Positions 1-6,254 of a stretch of DNA of 27,100 nt are shown here, piece by piece. This DNA is from Helicobacter_J cappadocius. GTDB lineage: Bacteria; Campylobacterota; Campylobacteria; Campylobacterales; Helicobacteraceae. The stretch is from NCBI RefSeq assembly GCF_030686155.1, contig NZ_JAUPEV010000017.1, positions 1-27,100 on the forward strand. Reading direction: 5' to 3'. The translations under genes were made by a program, and so were the position numbers. Positions within the stretch are counted from its first letter, which is position 1. Each line of letters starts with the position of its first letter. The notes beneath the pieces are model-generated. The model was not told where the DNA came from. It made no database searches and saw only the letters and a program-made list of their open reading frames with translations.

Positions 1-16
1 AATGTGGGTAGGCAAT

Positions 17-86
17 GCACACCGATCGCTTTATGCGAAGCGTAGCGAGTATAGCGATACGGGGCTAGGGAATGTGGATAGGCAAT
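17..86 (+). repeat. Family B intergenic repeat, copy 1
   Basis: A roughly 70-base unit with the conserved landmarks CCGATCGCTTTA, GGGGCTAGGG and TAGGCAAT. The segment from TATGC to GTATA can pair across a short loop. Bases 1-16 are the tail of a further copy cut by the window edge. At least eight other copies, complete or degenerate, lie in this window, all in intergenic DNA. No plausible protein is encoded. Confidence 0.8.
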
Positions 87-93
87 AGAAAAG

Positions 94-152
94 ATTACTA
101 TTTCTGCCAAAAGAAAAAACTTTATCCACCCTAACCCTCCTTAATCAAAAAA
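94..152 (+). repeat. Family D intergenic repeat, partial copy
   Basis: Left part of the unit that is seen in full at about 2143-2335 and 2416-2605. It has the block TTTCTGCCAAAAGAAAAA followed by CACCCTAACCCTCCTTAA. The right part is replaced by the family C hairpin, which shows that the families recombine as modules. Confidence 0.65.
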
Positions 153-157
153 GAGGA

Positions 158-198
158 GAAGCGTTAAAAAAGGATAACTGCTTATCCTTTTTAGCTTC
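158..198 (+). repeat. Family C hairpin element, copy 1
   Basis: Outer stem GAAGC/GCTTC encloses an inner stem AAGGATAA/TTATCCTT. Other copies (1008-1049, 26765-26806) have GAGGC/GCCTC outside and AAGATGA/TCATCTT or a mixed inner stem. The pairing is therefore kept with different bases. It sits immediately upstream of a family B unit, as the other two copies do. Confidence 0.7.
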
Positions 199-337
199 GC
201 ACACCGATCGCTTTATGCGAAGCGTAGCGAGTATAGCGATACGGGGCTAGGGAATGTGGGTAGGCAATGCACACCGATCGCTTTATGCGAACTTGTGAAG
301 CATAGCATTGCGGGGCTAGGGAATGTGGATAGGCAAT
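199..337 (+). repeat. Two tandem family B repeats
   Basis: Copy at 199-268 has the internal segment GAAGCGTAGCGAGTATAGCGA. The copy at 269-337 has the alternative segment GAACTTGTGAAGCATAGCAT. The first can pair TATGC with GTATA and the second TATGC with GCATA, so the small stem is maintained in both variants. A T-rich tail related to the end of family D follows to about 402. Confidence 0.75.
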
Positions 338-429
338 AGTGAGGGTTTTTGCTTTTGCAAAATTTTATCTTTTTTTATAGGACGAAGAGGCGAACAAAAC
401 ACCGATATGAATTTACAAAAAAGCGGTTA

Positions 430-636
430 TCAGATGTCTTTTAGCAAATCTTTTATTTTTTCGTATTTGGTAGCTTTGGCATAATTTTCTAGCCATGATG
501 ATACCCATTTAGGGATAGGAGTTGAGGTATCATTCCAGTTATTCACAGTGCTATAAGCTAATTCGCTAAGCTCTGCAAATTCTCTTTTGTTCAGTCCTAA
601 TTCTTGTAATTTCTGCATAAATTCATCTTTTCTCAA
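430..636 (-). CDS. Small helix-turn-helix protein (XRE/Cro-like)
   Basis: 68-residue protein with a pattern typical of small phage-type HTH proteins: LGLNKREFAELSELAYSTVNNW at about residues 13-34, with 'NKREFAEL' as the first helices and 'AYSTVNNW' as the likely recognition helix, then a W-rich C-terminal helix. The start is uncertain. A TTG at 634-636 has a weak AAGG upstream, while an ATG six codons further in (618) is the alternative. It is divergent from the small hydrophobic peptide gene at 782, and the shared 637-781 spacer holds two 10-base direct repeats and a TATAAT box. I infer a role as a local repressor of the divergent unit. No long repressor C-terminal domain is present. Confidence 0.65.
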   Translation of the reverse strand: MRKDEFMQKLQELGLNKREFAELSELAYSTVNNWNDTSTPIPKWVSSWLENYAKATKYEKIKDLLKDI

Positions 637-660
637 GTGGTTGCCTTAAAATATTGATTT

Positions 661-702
661 AATATGAAATTATACATTAAAAATACTAAATAAATATGAA
701 AT
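661..702. promoter_or_regulatory. Direct repeat pair, possible HTH operator
   Basis: The 10-mer AATATGAAAT occurs at 661-670 and again at 693-702, 32 bases apart (about three helical turns). Both copies lie between the HTH gene and the -10 box at 729. They are plausible operator half-sites for the HTH protein, but this rests on position and repetition only. Confidence 0.35.
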
Positions 703-728
703 CTATGGATAAATATATTAGAATAGTG

Positions 729-734
729 TATAAT
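729..734 (+). promoter_or_regulatory. Candidate -10 box for the 30-residue peptide gene
   Basis: Perfect TATAAT within GTGTATAATACT. It is followed by a leader of about 40 bases and then a strong Shine-Dalgarno (AAGGAGG, 770-776) before the ATG at 782. No clear -35 box is seen, which is usual for vegetative promoters of Helicobacter and Campylobacter. Confidence 0.5.
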
Positions 735-781
735 ACTGATGTTTTTATATGATTTACATATGAAAATGGAAGGAGGCACAA

Positions 782-874
782 ATGAAAAAGCTAGAAAATA
801 TTATCGATTTGATTTACAAAGCCTTTTCGATAATTTACATACTAAGTCAAATCATCAAGATTTGGGCGGGGTAA
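782..874 (+). CDS. 30-residue hydrophobic peptide, copy 1 (type I toxin-like)
   Basis: The ATG at 782 follows a strong Shine-Dalgarno, AAGGAGG, six bases upstream. The 30-codon frame gives MKKLENIIDLIYKAFS, then a hydrophobic stretch, ending SQIIKIWAG. It has a lysine-containing N-terminus and one likely membrane helix. A paralogue at 26923-27015 has exactly the same length and the same nine-residue end, although the N-terminal two thirds differ. The stop codon lies in the loop of a strong hairpin (GGCGGG/CCCGCC), followed by a second hairpin (CCCCC/GGGGG). Bases 774-786, covering part of the ribosome site and the start codon, are perfectly complementary to 906-918. A longer open frame through this DNA (739-921) is in another frame and lacks such support. 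The architecture resembles type I toxins such as H. pylori AapA, with no sequence similarity claimed. Confidence 0.7.
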   Translation: MKKLENIIDLIYKAFSIIYILSQIIKIWAG

Positions 875-896
875 CCCGCCTCCCCCATAAGGGGGG
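865..896 (+). other. Double hairpin at the end of the peptide gene
   Basis: GGCGGG-GTAA-CCCGCC, containing the stop codon, is followed directly by CCCCC-ATAA-GGGGG. The same pair recurs at 27006-27036. The 53-base stretch 843-895 is identical to 26984-27036. No T-run follows, so it is more likely an mRNA-stabilising or structural element than a simple terminator. Confidence 0.6.
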
Positions 897-956
897 ACTT
901 GTATATTCATTTGTGCCTTAAGAAATTATATCAAAAAAATAACAAAACCTATAAAA

Positions 957-993
957 ACGGCTTGACAATTCAGTATTAGCTGAATGTAAGTCA
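957..993 (+). repeat. Family A element, first hairpin only
   Basis: Contains GGCTTG, then ATTCAG..CTGAAT as an inner stem, then TAAGTC. It matches the first hairpin of the three-hairpin family A elements (minus strand 1481-1581, plus strand 14781-14890 and 23146-23256). The linker and the other two hairpins are absent. Confidence 0.5.
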
Positions 994-1007
994 GTCATTT
1001 TGGACGA

Positions 1008-1118
1008 GAGGCGTTAAGCAAAAGATGACTGCTCATCTTTTGTAGCCTCGTAGCACGATCGCTTTATGCGAACTTGTGAAGCATAGCATTGCGGGGCTAG
1101 GGAATGTGGGTAGGCAAT
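1008..1118 (+). repeat. Family C hairpin plus family B repeat
   Basis: 1008-1049 is a family C hairpin (GAGGC/GCCTC outside, AAGATGA/TCATCTT inside). 1052-1118 is a family B unit of the GAACTTGTGAAGCATA variant. A T-rich tail (TGAGGGTTTTTGC..TTGCAAAA) follows to about 1160. The same C+B order recurs at 26765-26872. Confidence 0.75.
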
Positions 1119-1159
1119 AGTGAGGGTTTTTGCTTTTGCAAAATTTTATCTTTTTTCTG

Positions 1160-1480
1160 TGCGGCTAAAAGATGAATAAAATAAAGCTTTTCTAGGAAAA
1201 TAGCGACCCTCTAATAACGACCTGTGATTGTAAAATTGATTTTTAAAGAATAAAAATAGACCTAAAAATCTAATAGATTAACAAAAAGTAAATAAATAAA
1301 AATCATTATAAATTAATTTAAATGGTTTGTAATGATTTTAAATCATATTTATTAAAAATAATGAAACAAATAACTTATTAAATCCTAAAATCACCCAAAA
1401 ATACAAAGCTATAATCTCATCGAACCTTTAGAAGAAATCCTTGTGATTTCAAAAAGGTAAATCGTATCTATTATAGGGTA
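1160..1480. other. AT-rich gene-free spacer
   Basis: No convincing gene. It contains a perfect 10-base inverted repeat AAAATCATTA (1299-1308) / TAATGATTTT (1330-1339) with a 21-base AT-rich loop. A TATAAT box at 1410-1415 could start a long leader toward the gene at 1811. The base composition resembles the spacer at 22466-22666 in front of another gene cluster. Confidence 0.4.
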
Positions 1481-1581
1481 ATGGAACTTGCGATGCAAGT
1501 TCTTATCGCTACGCAAGGCAAAGCCCTGCTACGCTCCTAAAGTATGGACTTACATTCAGCTAACGCTGAATTGTCAAGTCG
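1481..1581 (-). repeat. Family A three-hairpin element, minus-strand copy
   Basis: Read on the minus strand: GACTT..AAGTC outer stem with an ATTCAGC/GCTGAAT inner stem, the linker CATACTTTAGGAG, a GCAGGGC/GCCTTGC hairpin, GATAAG, and an AACTTGC/GCAAGTT hairpin ending in CCATTA. The linkers match the plus-strand copies at 14781 and 23146, while the stems differ in sequence. A solitary copy of the third hairpin, also on the minus strand, follows at about 1593-1617. Confidence 0.7.
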
Positions 1582-1638
1582 TTTTTATAGGGTAATGGAA
1601 CTTGCGATGCAAGTTCTTTTATACGAGTGGTAAGATGG

Positions 1639-1768
1639 ATAGATTCTCTAGCTCCGCAATGCTATGCTTCACAAGTTTGCACAAAGCGATCGGTGTTTAT
1701 TGCCTATCCATAGTCCCTAGCCCCGTATCGCTATACTCGCTACGCTTCGCATAAAGCGATCGGTGTGG
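1639..1768 (-). repeat. Two family B repeats in inverted orientation
   Basis: 1699-1768 is a good copy (reverse complement of CCGATCGC..GGGGCTAGGG..TAGGCAAT with minor changes). 1639-1697 is a degenerate copy of the GAAGCATAGCATTGCGG variant. These are the only family B copies on the minus strand in the window. Confidence 0.65.
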
Positions 1769-1810
1769 TAGGGTTTTTAGAGATTATTTATTTTTAGTTA
1801 GGAGATTTAT

Positions 1811-2026
1811 TTGACCTTAAAAGAAAAAATTGATTTGTGCAATCAATACATCAACGAACTTTTAACTCAACCTATCACGGATTCTCAAATCATCAAATAT
1901 TCTATTGATGGAGTGAGTATAGAGAAAAAAAGTGTTTTTGAAATGATAGAGGCACTAGAAAAGCTAAAGGCGTCTTTTATCAAACAAGCTAACAAGATGC
2001 CTCCGTATATTCAAATGGTTTTTTGA
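1811..2026 (+). CDS. Small phage protein, gpW/DUF6148-like (head-tail joining candidate)
   Basis: 71 residues from a TTG start at 1811, preceded by AGGAGA. Two predicted helices flank the central motif YSIDGVSIEKKS (about residues 30-41), followed by EMIEALEKLKAS. Size and the helix-beta-helix layout match lambda gpW and DUF6148 proteins, which join the head portal to the tail or occur in the same gene position. It stands alone, separated from the structural operon by about 700 bases of repeats, which is unusual for a connector. Assignment rests on pattern and length only. Confidence 0.5.
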   Translation: MTLKEKIDLCNQYINELLTQPITDSQIIKYSIDGVSIEKKSVFEMIEALEKLKASFIKQANKMPPYIQMVF

Positions 2027-2142
2027 ATACATAATCTTTATGCTTTTGCTTATCAAAACTAAGTAAAAACATAAGGGTTAAAAATCAACCTTTAGATGTT
2101 CTTTTTATAAAAATAGTGTGGAAATAAATATTTTATTTTTTG
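2027..2142. other. Spacer after the gpW-like gene
   Basis: AT-rich DNA. The stretch TGCTTTTGCTTATC..AAGTAAAAACATAAGGG may form a weak hairpin. No gene is visible. Confidence 0.3.
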
Positions 2143-2335
2143 TTTCTGCCAAAAGAAAAAAGGGTTTATCCTCCCCTAACCCCTCCTTAGCCCCAAAAAA
2201 GAGAAAGTCTTCGCCTTTTCTTTTTTGGCAAACAAGGAGGGGGAGTTCGCCTTTTTCTTGTAACCCTACAAAAAACGGGATTTTGCACTTCTGCAAAACC
2301 TAATCCGTTTTTTATAGGACAAGGGCGAACAAAAC
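2143..2335 (+). repeat. Family D long-hairpin repeat, copy 1
   Basis: Stem 1 is CCAAAAAAG..CTTTTTTGG around 2193-2227. It is enclosed by CCCTCCTT (2181-2188) pairing with AAGGAGGG (2234-2241). A terminal hairpin at 2270-2313 has AAAAAACGG/CCGTTTTTT outside and TTTTGCA/TGCAAAA inside. Open frames on both strands through this unit have biased compositions and are products of the repeat. Confidence 0.75.
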
Positions 2336-2400
2336 ACCGATCGCTTTATAAAAAGCGTAGCGAGTATAGCGATACGGGGCTAGGGGATAGCGATAGGTAA
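2332..2400 (+). repeat. Family B repeat, copy after D1
   Basis: Variant with TTTATAAAAAGCG in place of TTTATGCGAAGCG. The pairing partner downstream is TATAG, so the small stem is still possible. Ends GATAGGTAAT. Confidence 0.7.
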
Positions 2401-2415
2401 TAGAAAAGATTACTA

Positions 2416-2605
2416 TTTCTGCCAAAAGAAAAAACTTTATCCACCCTAACCCTCCTTAATCAAAAAAGACAAAGTCTTCGCCTTTTCTTTTTTGGCAAAC
2501 AAGGAGGGGGAGTTCGCCTTTTTCTTGTAACCCTACAAAAAACGGGATTTTGCACTTCTGCAAAACCTAATCCGTTTTTTATAGGACAAGGGCGAACAAA
2601 ACACC
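2416..2605 (+). repeat. Family D long-hairpin repeat, copy 2
   Basis: Nearly identical to 2143-2335 over its right two thirds, including the AAAAAACGG/CCGTTTTTT terminal hairpin. The left part instead matches the partial copy at 94-152 (AAAAACTTTATCCACC). The copy is thus a mosaic of the other two. Confidence 0.75.
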
Positions 2606-2667
2606 GATCGCTTTATAAAAAGCGTAGCGAGTATAGGAACGGGCATAGGGAATAGCGATAGGCAAAT
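2601..2667 (+). repeat. Family B repeat, degenerate copy
   Basis: Starts like the copy at 2332 but diverges at TATAGGAACGGGCATAGGG, then returns to AATAGCGATAGGCAA. It forms a B unit directly after a D unit, repeating the D+B order at 2143-2400. Confidence 0.65.
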
Positions 2668-2675
2668 AACATAGC

Positions 2676-2731
2676 GGGTTTTAATCCACGAAGTGATAAG
2701 GACTTGTTTGACAAGTCCCATAAACAAATAC
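2676..2731 (+). repeat. Family A element, second and third hairpins, upstream of the RCC1 gene
   Basis: GCGGGTTTTAATCCACG (second hairpin) is followed by GATAAG, the hairpin GGACTTG/CAAGTCC, and CATAAACAAATA. The gene at 2751 starts 20 bases later. The last hairpin has the same frame (GATAA..CATAAAC) as copies before the tail tube, chaperone E and gpV genes, with different stem bases in each. Confidence 0.65.
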
Positions 2732-2750
2732 GAACACAAATGGAATCAAA

Positions 2751-4214
2751 ATGGAAAATTTAGAAAGCTTAGAAAATAAAATCGAAGAGTTAAAAAATAT
2801 CAAAACATTCAGTGTGCAAAATGCGAGTGCAATGCTTAGCACTTATAGTGATAGCTTAAAAAATGATCTACTTAAAATCAAACAAGATACTCTAAAAGAT
2901 CTATCCAAAAAGAAGATCAGGCTCTTAAAAAATGTAAATGGCTATCGGTGCATATTTTACCAAGAGGTTTTTGAAGATAAAAATGGCAACATCATCAGAT
3001 ACGGCGATATTATGGTATCAGGAGGGGATATTACCCGAAGTGGAGCTGGGAGAAGTGCTGCGAGTATGGGGTTTTATAGAGTGGGGATTCCATCTGGAGT
3101 GCAAATCATAGATGTAGTAGGAGGGCATGGCGGGTTTTTCGCTCAAGAGAAGGATTCTAATGCTATGTGGGTATGGGGAACTAATGCTCAAGGGTGCTTA
3201 GGAGTTGGGCATACTAGGTATGTCAATATTCCTCAAAGAGTAACTTTCAACTCTAAGATCAAAAAAATACTCTCAAAATCCCTCCACACTAGCTATCAAT
3301 TCGCATTTGTCCTTTTAGAAGATGGGACGCTCCTAGGAGCAGGAAGAAACACAGATGGAGAGCTAGGGATTGGAAATAATATCGATTCGCCCATATTTCT
3401 TCAAACTCTAAGTGATGTCAAAGATGTCTTTGTAGGGAATAACTACGCAGGGGGCATTTATGCCATCTGCAATGATGGAAGGCTCTTTTCTTGGGGATAC
3501 AATCGCACAGGATGGCTAGGGCTTGGGCATAGCAACTCTGTAAATACGCCCTCTCTTATCTCAAATATATCTAATGCTAAAAGCATCTATCATAGCACTT
3601 ACACAGATGGAAGCTGGTATGGGAATACATTCATCATAACCACTGATAACAAACTTCTAGGAGCTGGATACAATGGACAATACAACCTAAGCCAATCAGA
3701 TACTAATCAACGAAATACCTTTGTCCCGATATTAGATGAATCAAATATTCCTATTAAAAATATCGTAGATTTCAAAGGAGGGGGGGTTTATGATGTGGCA
3801 TTAGCACTCAATGATAAAGGGGAGCTTTATTCTTGGGGATGTGCAGATATGGGACTAGGAGATGACAGAAATAGCCATAGCAGATGCAGAAAAATCGCTA
3901 ATGATGTCAAACAAATAGAAAAACAAAGCGGAAGATATTCTCAAAACTTTGTCTTGTATATGGATGAATCTATGAGGGCTTTTGGCTATAACGCGAGTAA
4001 TAATCTAGGTATAGGCAATAATGCAAGTCCTATAAGAAGCCTTAGTGATGTAGTGCTTCCATCAATTATCACAGACTTTTACTGCTGTGCTAAAAATGAA
4101 GGGGAAAGTGTGCTGATAGCAACTGATGGCAATAAACTTTATGCATGTGGAATATCTAATGAAGGGGTGCTGAATGTATCTAGCATGATATTACAACCAC
4201 AGATATTGCGATAA
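2751..4214 (+). CDS. RCC1-like seven-bladed beta-propeller protein (putative tail or receptor-binding protein)
   Basis: 487 residues. After a helical N-terminus (about 1-65) and a linker with 'NVNGYRCIFYQEVFED', seven RCC1-type repeats follow, starting near residues 140, 194, 244, 301, 359, 407 and 462. Typical repeat cores are VWGTNAQGCLGVGH, GAGRNTDGELGIGN, SWGYNRTGWLGLGH and FGYNASNNLGIGN. Seven such repeats make a complete propeller, a fold used for protein or ligand binding. The gene leads the structural operon and precedes the tail tube gene. A surface adhesin or tail-fibre role is inferred from position. No signal peptide is seen, which argues against a secreted host protein. The ribosome site is weak (GGAATCAAAATG). 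A family A hairpin lies just upstream. Confidence 0.75.
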   Translation: MENLESLENKIEELKNIKTFSVQNASAMLSTYSDSLKNDLLKIKQDTLKDLSKKKIRLLKNVNGYRCIFYQEVFEDKNGNIIRYGDIMVSGGDITRSGAGRSAASMGFYRVGIPSGVQIIDVVGGHGGFFAQEKDSNAMWVWGTNAQGCLGVGHTRYVNIPQRVTFNSKIKKILSKSLHTSYQFAFVLLEDGTLLGAGRNTDGELGIGNNIDSPIFLQTLSDVKDVFVGNNYAGGIYAICNDGRLFSWGYNRTGWLGLGHSNSVNTPSLISNISNAKSIYHSTYTDGSWYGNTFIITTDNKLLGAGYNGQYNLSQSDTNQRNTFVPILDESNIPIKNIVDFKGGGVYDVALALNDKGELYSWGCADMGLGDDRNSHSRCRKIANDVKQIEKQSGRYSQNFVLYMDESMRAFGYNASNNLGIGNNASPIRSLSDVVLPSIITDFYCCAKNEGESVLIATDGNKLYACGISNEGVLNVSSMILQPQILR

Positions 4215-4249
4215 ATAAAAAGCAGAGGTGTTAAGTAAAAGAGACAAAC

Positions 4250-4301
4250 AAATCCGCGTACTGATAAGGATTCAACAAGGTTGAATTCCATAAACAAATA
4301 T
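4250..4301 (+). repeat. Family A element remnant upstream of the tail tube gene
   Basis: AATCCGCG (remnant of the second hairpin), TGATAAG, then the hairpin GGATTCAAC/GTTGAATTC and CATAAACAAATA. The preceding GCAGAGGTGTTAAGTAAAAGA resembles the left half of a family C unit. The tail tube gene begins shortly after with AAAGGAG. Confidence 0.6.
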
Positions 4302-4317
4302 AAAAAAGGAGCTAAAA

Positions 4318-4827
4318 ATGGCATTTAATTTTAACGCACAGGCATTCAGTGGAGGAAATCTATTTATTGATGGGATTGGTTGTTTGGGGGTTTTGAAATC
4401 TTTTGAACCTCCAAAAATCGAACAAGAAACAATCGAGCAAACTGCTTCAATCGGCAAATATGAGCAGGTATTACCCACGCTTAAGCCACTTAGTGCAAAG
4501 TTTGTCTTAAGTAATGTGGATATGGTGTATTTCAACACTTTAAATGCGTATATTCCGCAAGTCATCTATATCAAAAGCAATCTATCAAGCGGTGGAATGG
4601 TAAAAAAAGAAACTCAAATCATCGCAACATTTAATGGAAATATCAAAATCTTAGAGTTGCCAAAATTTGAGATGAATAAAGAGGCGGAATTATCAATGGA
4701 AATGAATGTATATATGTTCAGCTATCAGGTAGATAAAGTCCCTGCCATAATTTATGATGTGCATAATTGTATCTATGCGATTAATGGAATCGATCAGTTT
4801 TTAGAGATTCGCAAAAACATTCAGTAA
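4318..4827 (+). CDS. FII: Phage major tail tube protein (P2 FII-like)
   Basis: 169 residues, the usual size of P2-type tail tube proteins. The N-terminal 'FSGGNLFIDGIGCLGVLKSFEPPKIE' followed by a beta-rich body with YFNTLNAYIPQVIYIKS matches the family pattern. The protein would polymerise into the inner tube that is driven through the cell envelope on sheath contraction. Strong ribosome site AAAGGAG at 4306-4312. In P2 this gene directly follows the sheath gene. Here the sheath lies about 4.4 kb downstream, so the tube has been relocated, with a family A hairpin carried just before it. Confidence 0.8.
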   Translation: MAFNFNAQAFSGGNLFIDGIGCLGVLKSFEPPKIEQETIEQTASIGKYEQVLPTLKPLSAKFVLSNVDMVYFNTLNAYIPQVIYIKSNLSSGGMVKKETQIIATFNGNIKILELPKFEMNKEAELSMEMNVYMFSYQVDKVPAIIYDVHNCIYAINGIDQFLEIRKNIQ

Positions 4828-4842
4828 AAAAAAGGATAAAGC

Positions 4843-6252
4843 TTGTTTGGGTTTAAAATGCTTGGATTTAAAAAGATAAAAGCTAGAGCAAGGTCGATGT
4901 TTTCTGTACCTTTTAGCCCTCTATCACCTGATAAAATCTACTACAGACAAACCCAAAGAATGCTCAAAAATATCGATTTAGATAGTGCGTCTTTGCCATT
5001 ACTTAAAATCGCAAGAAATATTTCTATTTCATCACCTTCTATTTATGGGTATCTGCAACTGATGGAAGGGGAAATCTATGGGGAAAAGGGATTTATACTC
5101 GATCTGGATACTCCAAATGAAAAGCTAAATACCAAAATAGAAGGGCTTTATAATGAATGGGGAAATAACTGCGATATAAAAGGCGAGTATGATTTTAGAG
5201 ATTTTGAACGATTTGTTTTGCTTCACTATTTAAGAGATGGTGAATGTTTTGTGCATATTCAAAATACAGATGATGGACTAAAACTACAGATTATCCCCCC
5301 TGAAAATATCGATTACAACTACAATGATACAAATATCAAAAAAGGCGTAGAATTTGATGAAAATCATCAAGTCATCGCGTATTATGCACTCAATGATGAA
5401 AAAGATAAAAGAAAAAGAGAGAGAATTCCAAAAAAAGATTTGATTCATATCAAAAAGGTTTTTAGCTCCAGTAGTGTTCGTGGCATCTCCCATCTTGCTC
5501 CTGTTATTTTCAAAGTAATGCAAAGTGATAAATACCTAGAATCTGTCCTCACTCAAGCCCAGATCGCATCTAAGCTCTCGCTGATTGCCTCACCTAAAGA
5601 TGAGAGTGAGGGGTATGTGGGGTCTATGGGCGATTTAGGAGAGGATAAGCCATTAGAACCTAAAAATATCGAGATCGAAGATGGGCGGATTATCGCTATG
5701 AATGAAAACTACAAAATCGAGCCATTAAATATCGCACACAATCCAAACATCGGGGCATTTATGATAAATATCGATAGGGCTATTGCCAAATCGCTAGGAA
5801 TTTCTTATGCGAGTTATACAGGGGATTTATCAAGTGTAAATTTTTCATCTTCAAGAATGGGAATCGTGCAGGAAAGAAGGCTATTTAAAAGAATACAAAA
5901 GCTTATCATTAGGAAGTTTCACACACCTATATACAAGCGATTTATCGAGCATATCACATTAGAAGGGAAAATCAGTGCGAGTGAATATTTGAGTGCTGTT
6001 AAGGATTTCAGCTTTAAGACGCAAGGATGGGAATATGTCGATCCACAAAAAGAAATCCAAGCACAAGAGTTGCAGATCAAATTAGGGCTTAAAACCATCA
6101 AGGAAGCATTAGCAGATAAGGGAATAGAACTCAAAGCACAAGCTAGGGACATAAAAGAAGGCAATGATATTTTGGAAGAGGAGCTAAAAAGAATCAAAAA
6201 TATTTTTTCTCCTCACCCTGATATGAATATGAAAAATAACAATGAGGAGTAA
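4843..6252 (+). CDS. Phage portal protein (lambda gpB family)
   Basis: 469 residues from a TTG start at 4843 with AAAGGA eight bases upstream. Family features in order: IYYRQTQRMLKN and SPSIYGYLQLMEGEIYG in the N-terminal part, 'FERFVLLHYLRDGECFV' and LQIIPPENIDYNY in the middle, then IHIKKVFSSSSVRGISHLAPV and IAKSLGISYASYTGDLSSVNFSSSR in the C-terminal third. These are hallmarks of the lambda-family portal, a dodecameric ring at the head vertex that docks terminase and tail. It lies between the tail tube and the capsid genes and is followed three bases later by the next gene. Confidence 0.9.
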   Translation: MFGFKMLGFKKIKARARSMFSVPFSPLSPDKIYYRQTQRMLKNIDLDSASLPLLKIARNISISSPSIYGYLQLMEGEIYGEKGFILDLDTPNEKLNTKIEGLYNEWGNNCDIKGEYDFRDFERFVLLHYLRDGECFVHIQNTDDGLKLQIIPPENIDYNYNDTNIKKGVEFDENHQVIAYYALNDEKDKRKRERIPKKDLIHIKKVFSSSSVRGISHLAPVIFKVMQSDKYLESVLTQAQIASKLSLIASPKDESEGYVGSMGDLGEDKPLEPKNIEIEDGRIIAMNENYKIEPLNIAHNPNIGAFMINIDRAIAKSLGISYASYTGDLSSVNFSSSRMGIVQERRLFKRIQKLIIRKFHTPIYKRFIEHITLEGKISASEYLSAVKDFSFKTQGWEYVDPQKEIQAQELQIKLGLKTIKEALADKGIELKAQARDIKEGNDILEEELKRIKNIFSPHPDMNMKNNNEE

Positions 6253-6254
6253 AA

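Noticed and set aside
739..921. 60-codon open frame on the plus strand over the peptide locus
   Set aside because: It lacks a ribosome site at its start and lies in a different frame from the conserved 30-codon peptide, which has a strong ribosome site and a paralogue.
2105..2303. Open frames of about 60 codons on both strands in the family D repeat
   Set aside because: They cross a hairpin repeat, have biased composition, and the neighbouring near-identical copy does not keep a matching gene context.
1..2670. CRISPR array
   Set aside because: The repeats are 40-190 bases long, irregularly spaced, in both orientations and without spacer-like unique units; no cas gene is present.
2533..2739. 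68-codon minus-strand frame
   Set aside because: It runs through families D, B and A repeats and has no ribosome site or recognisable protein.
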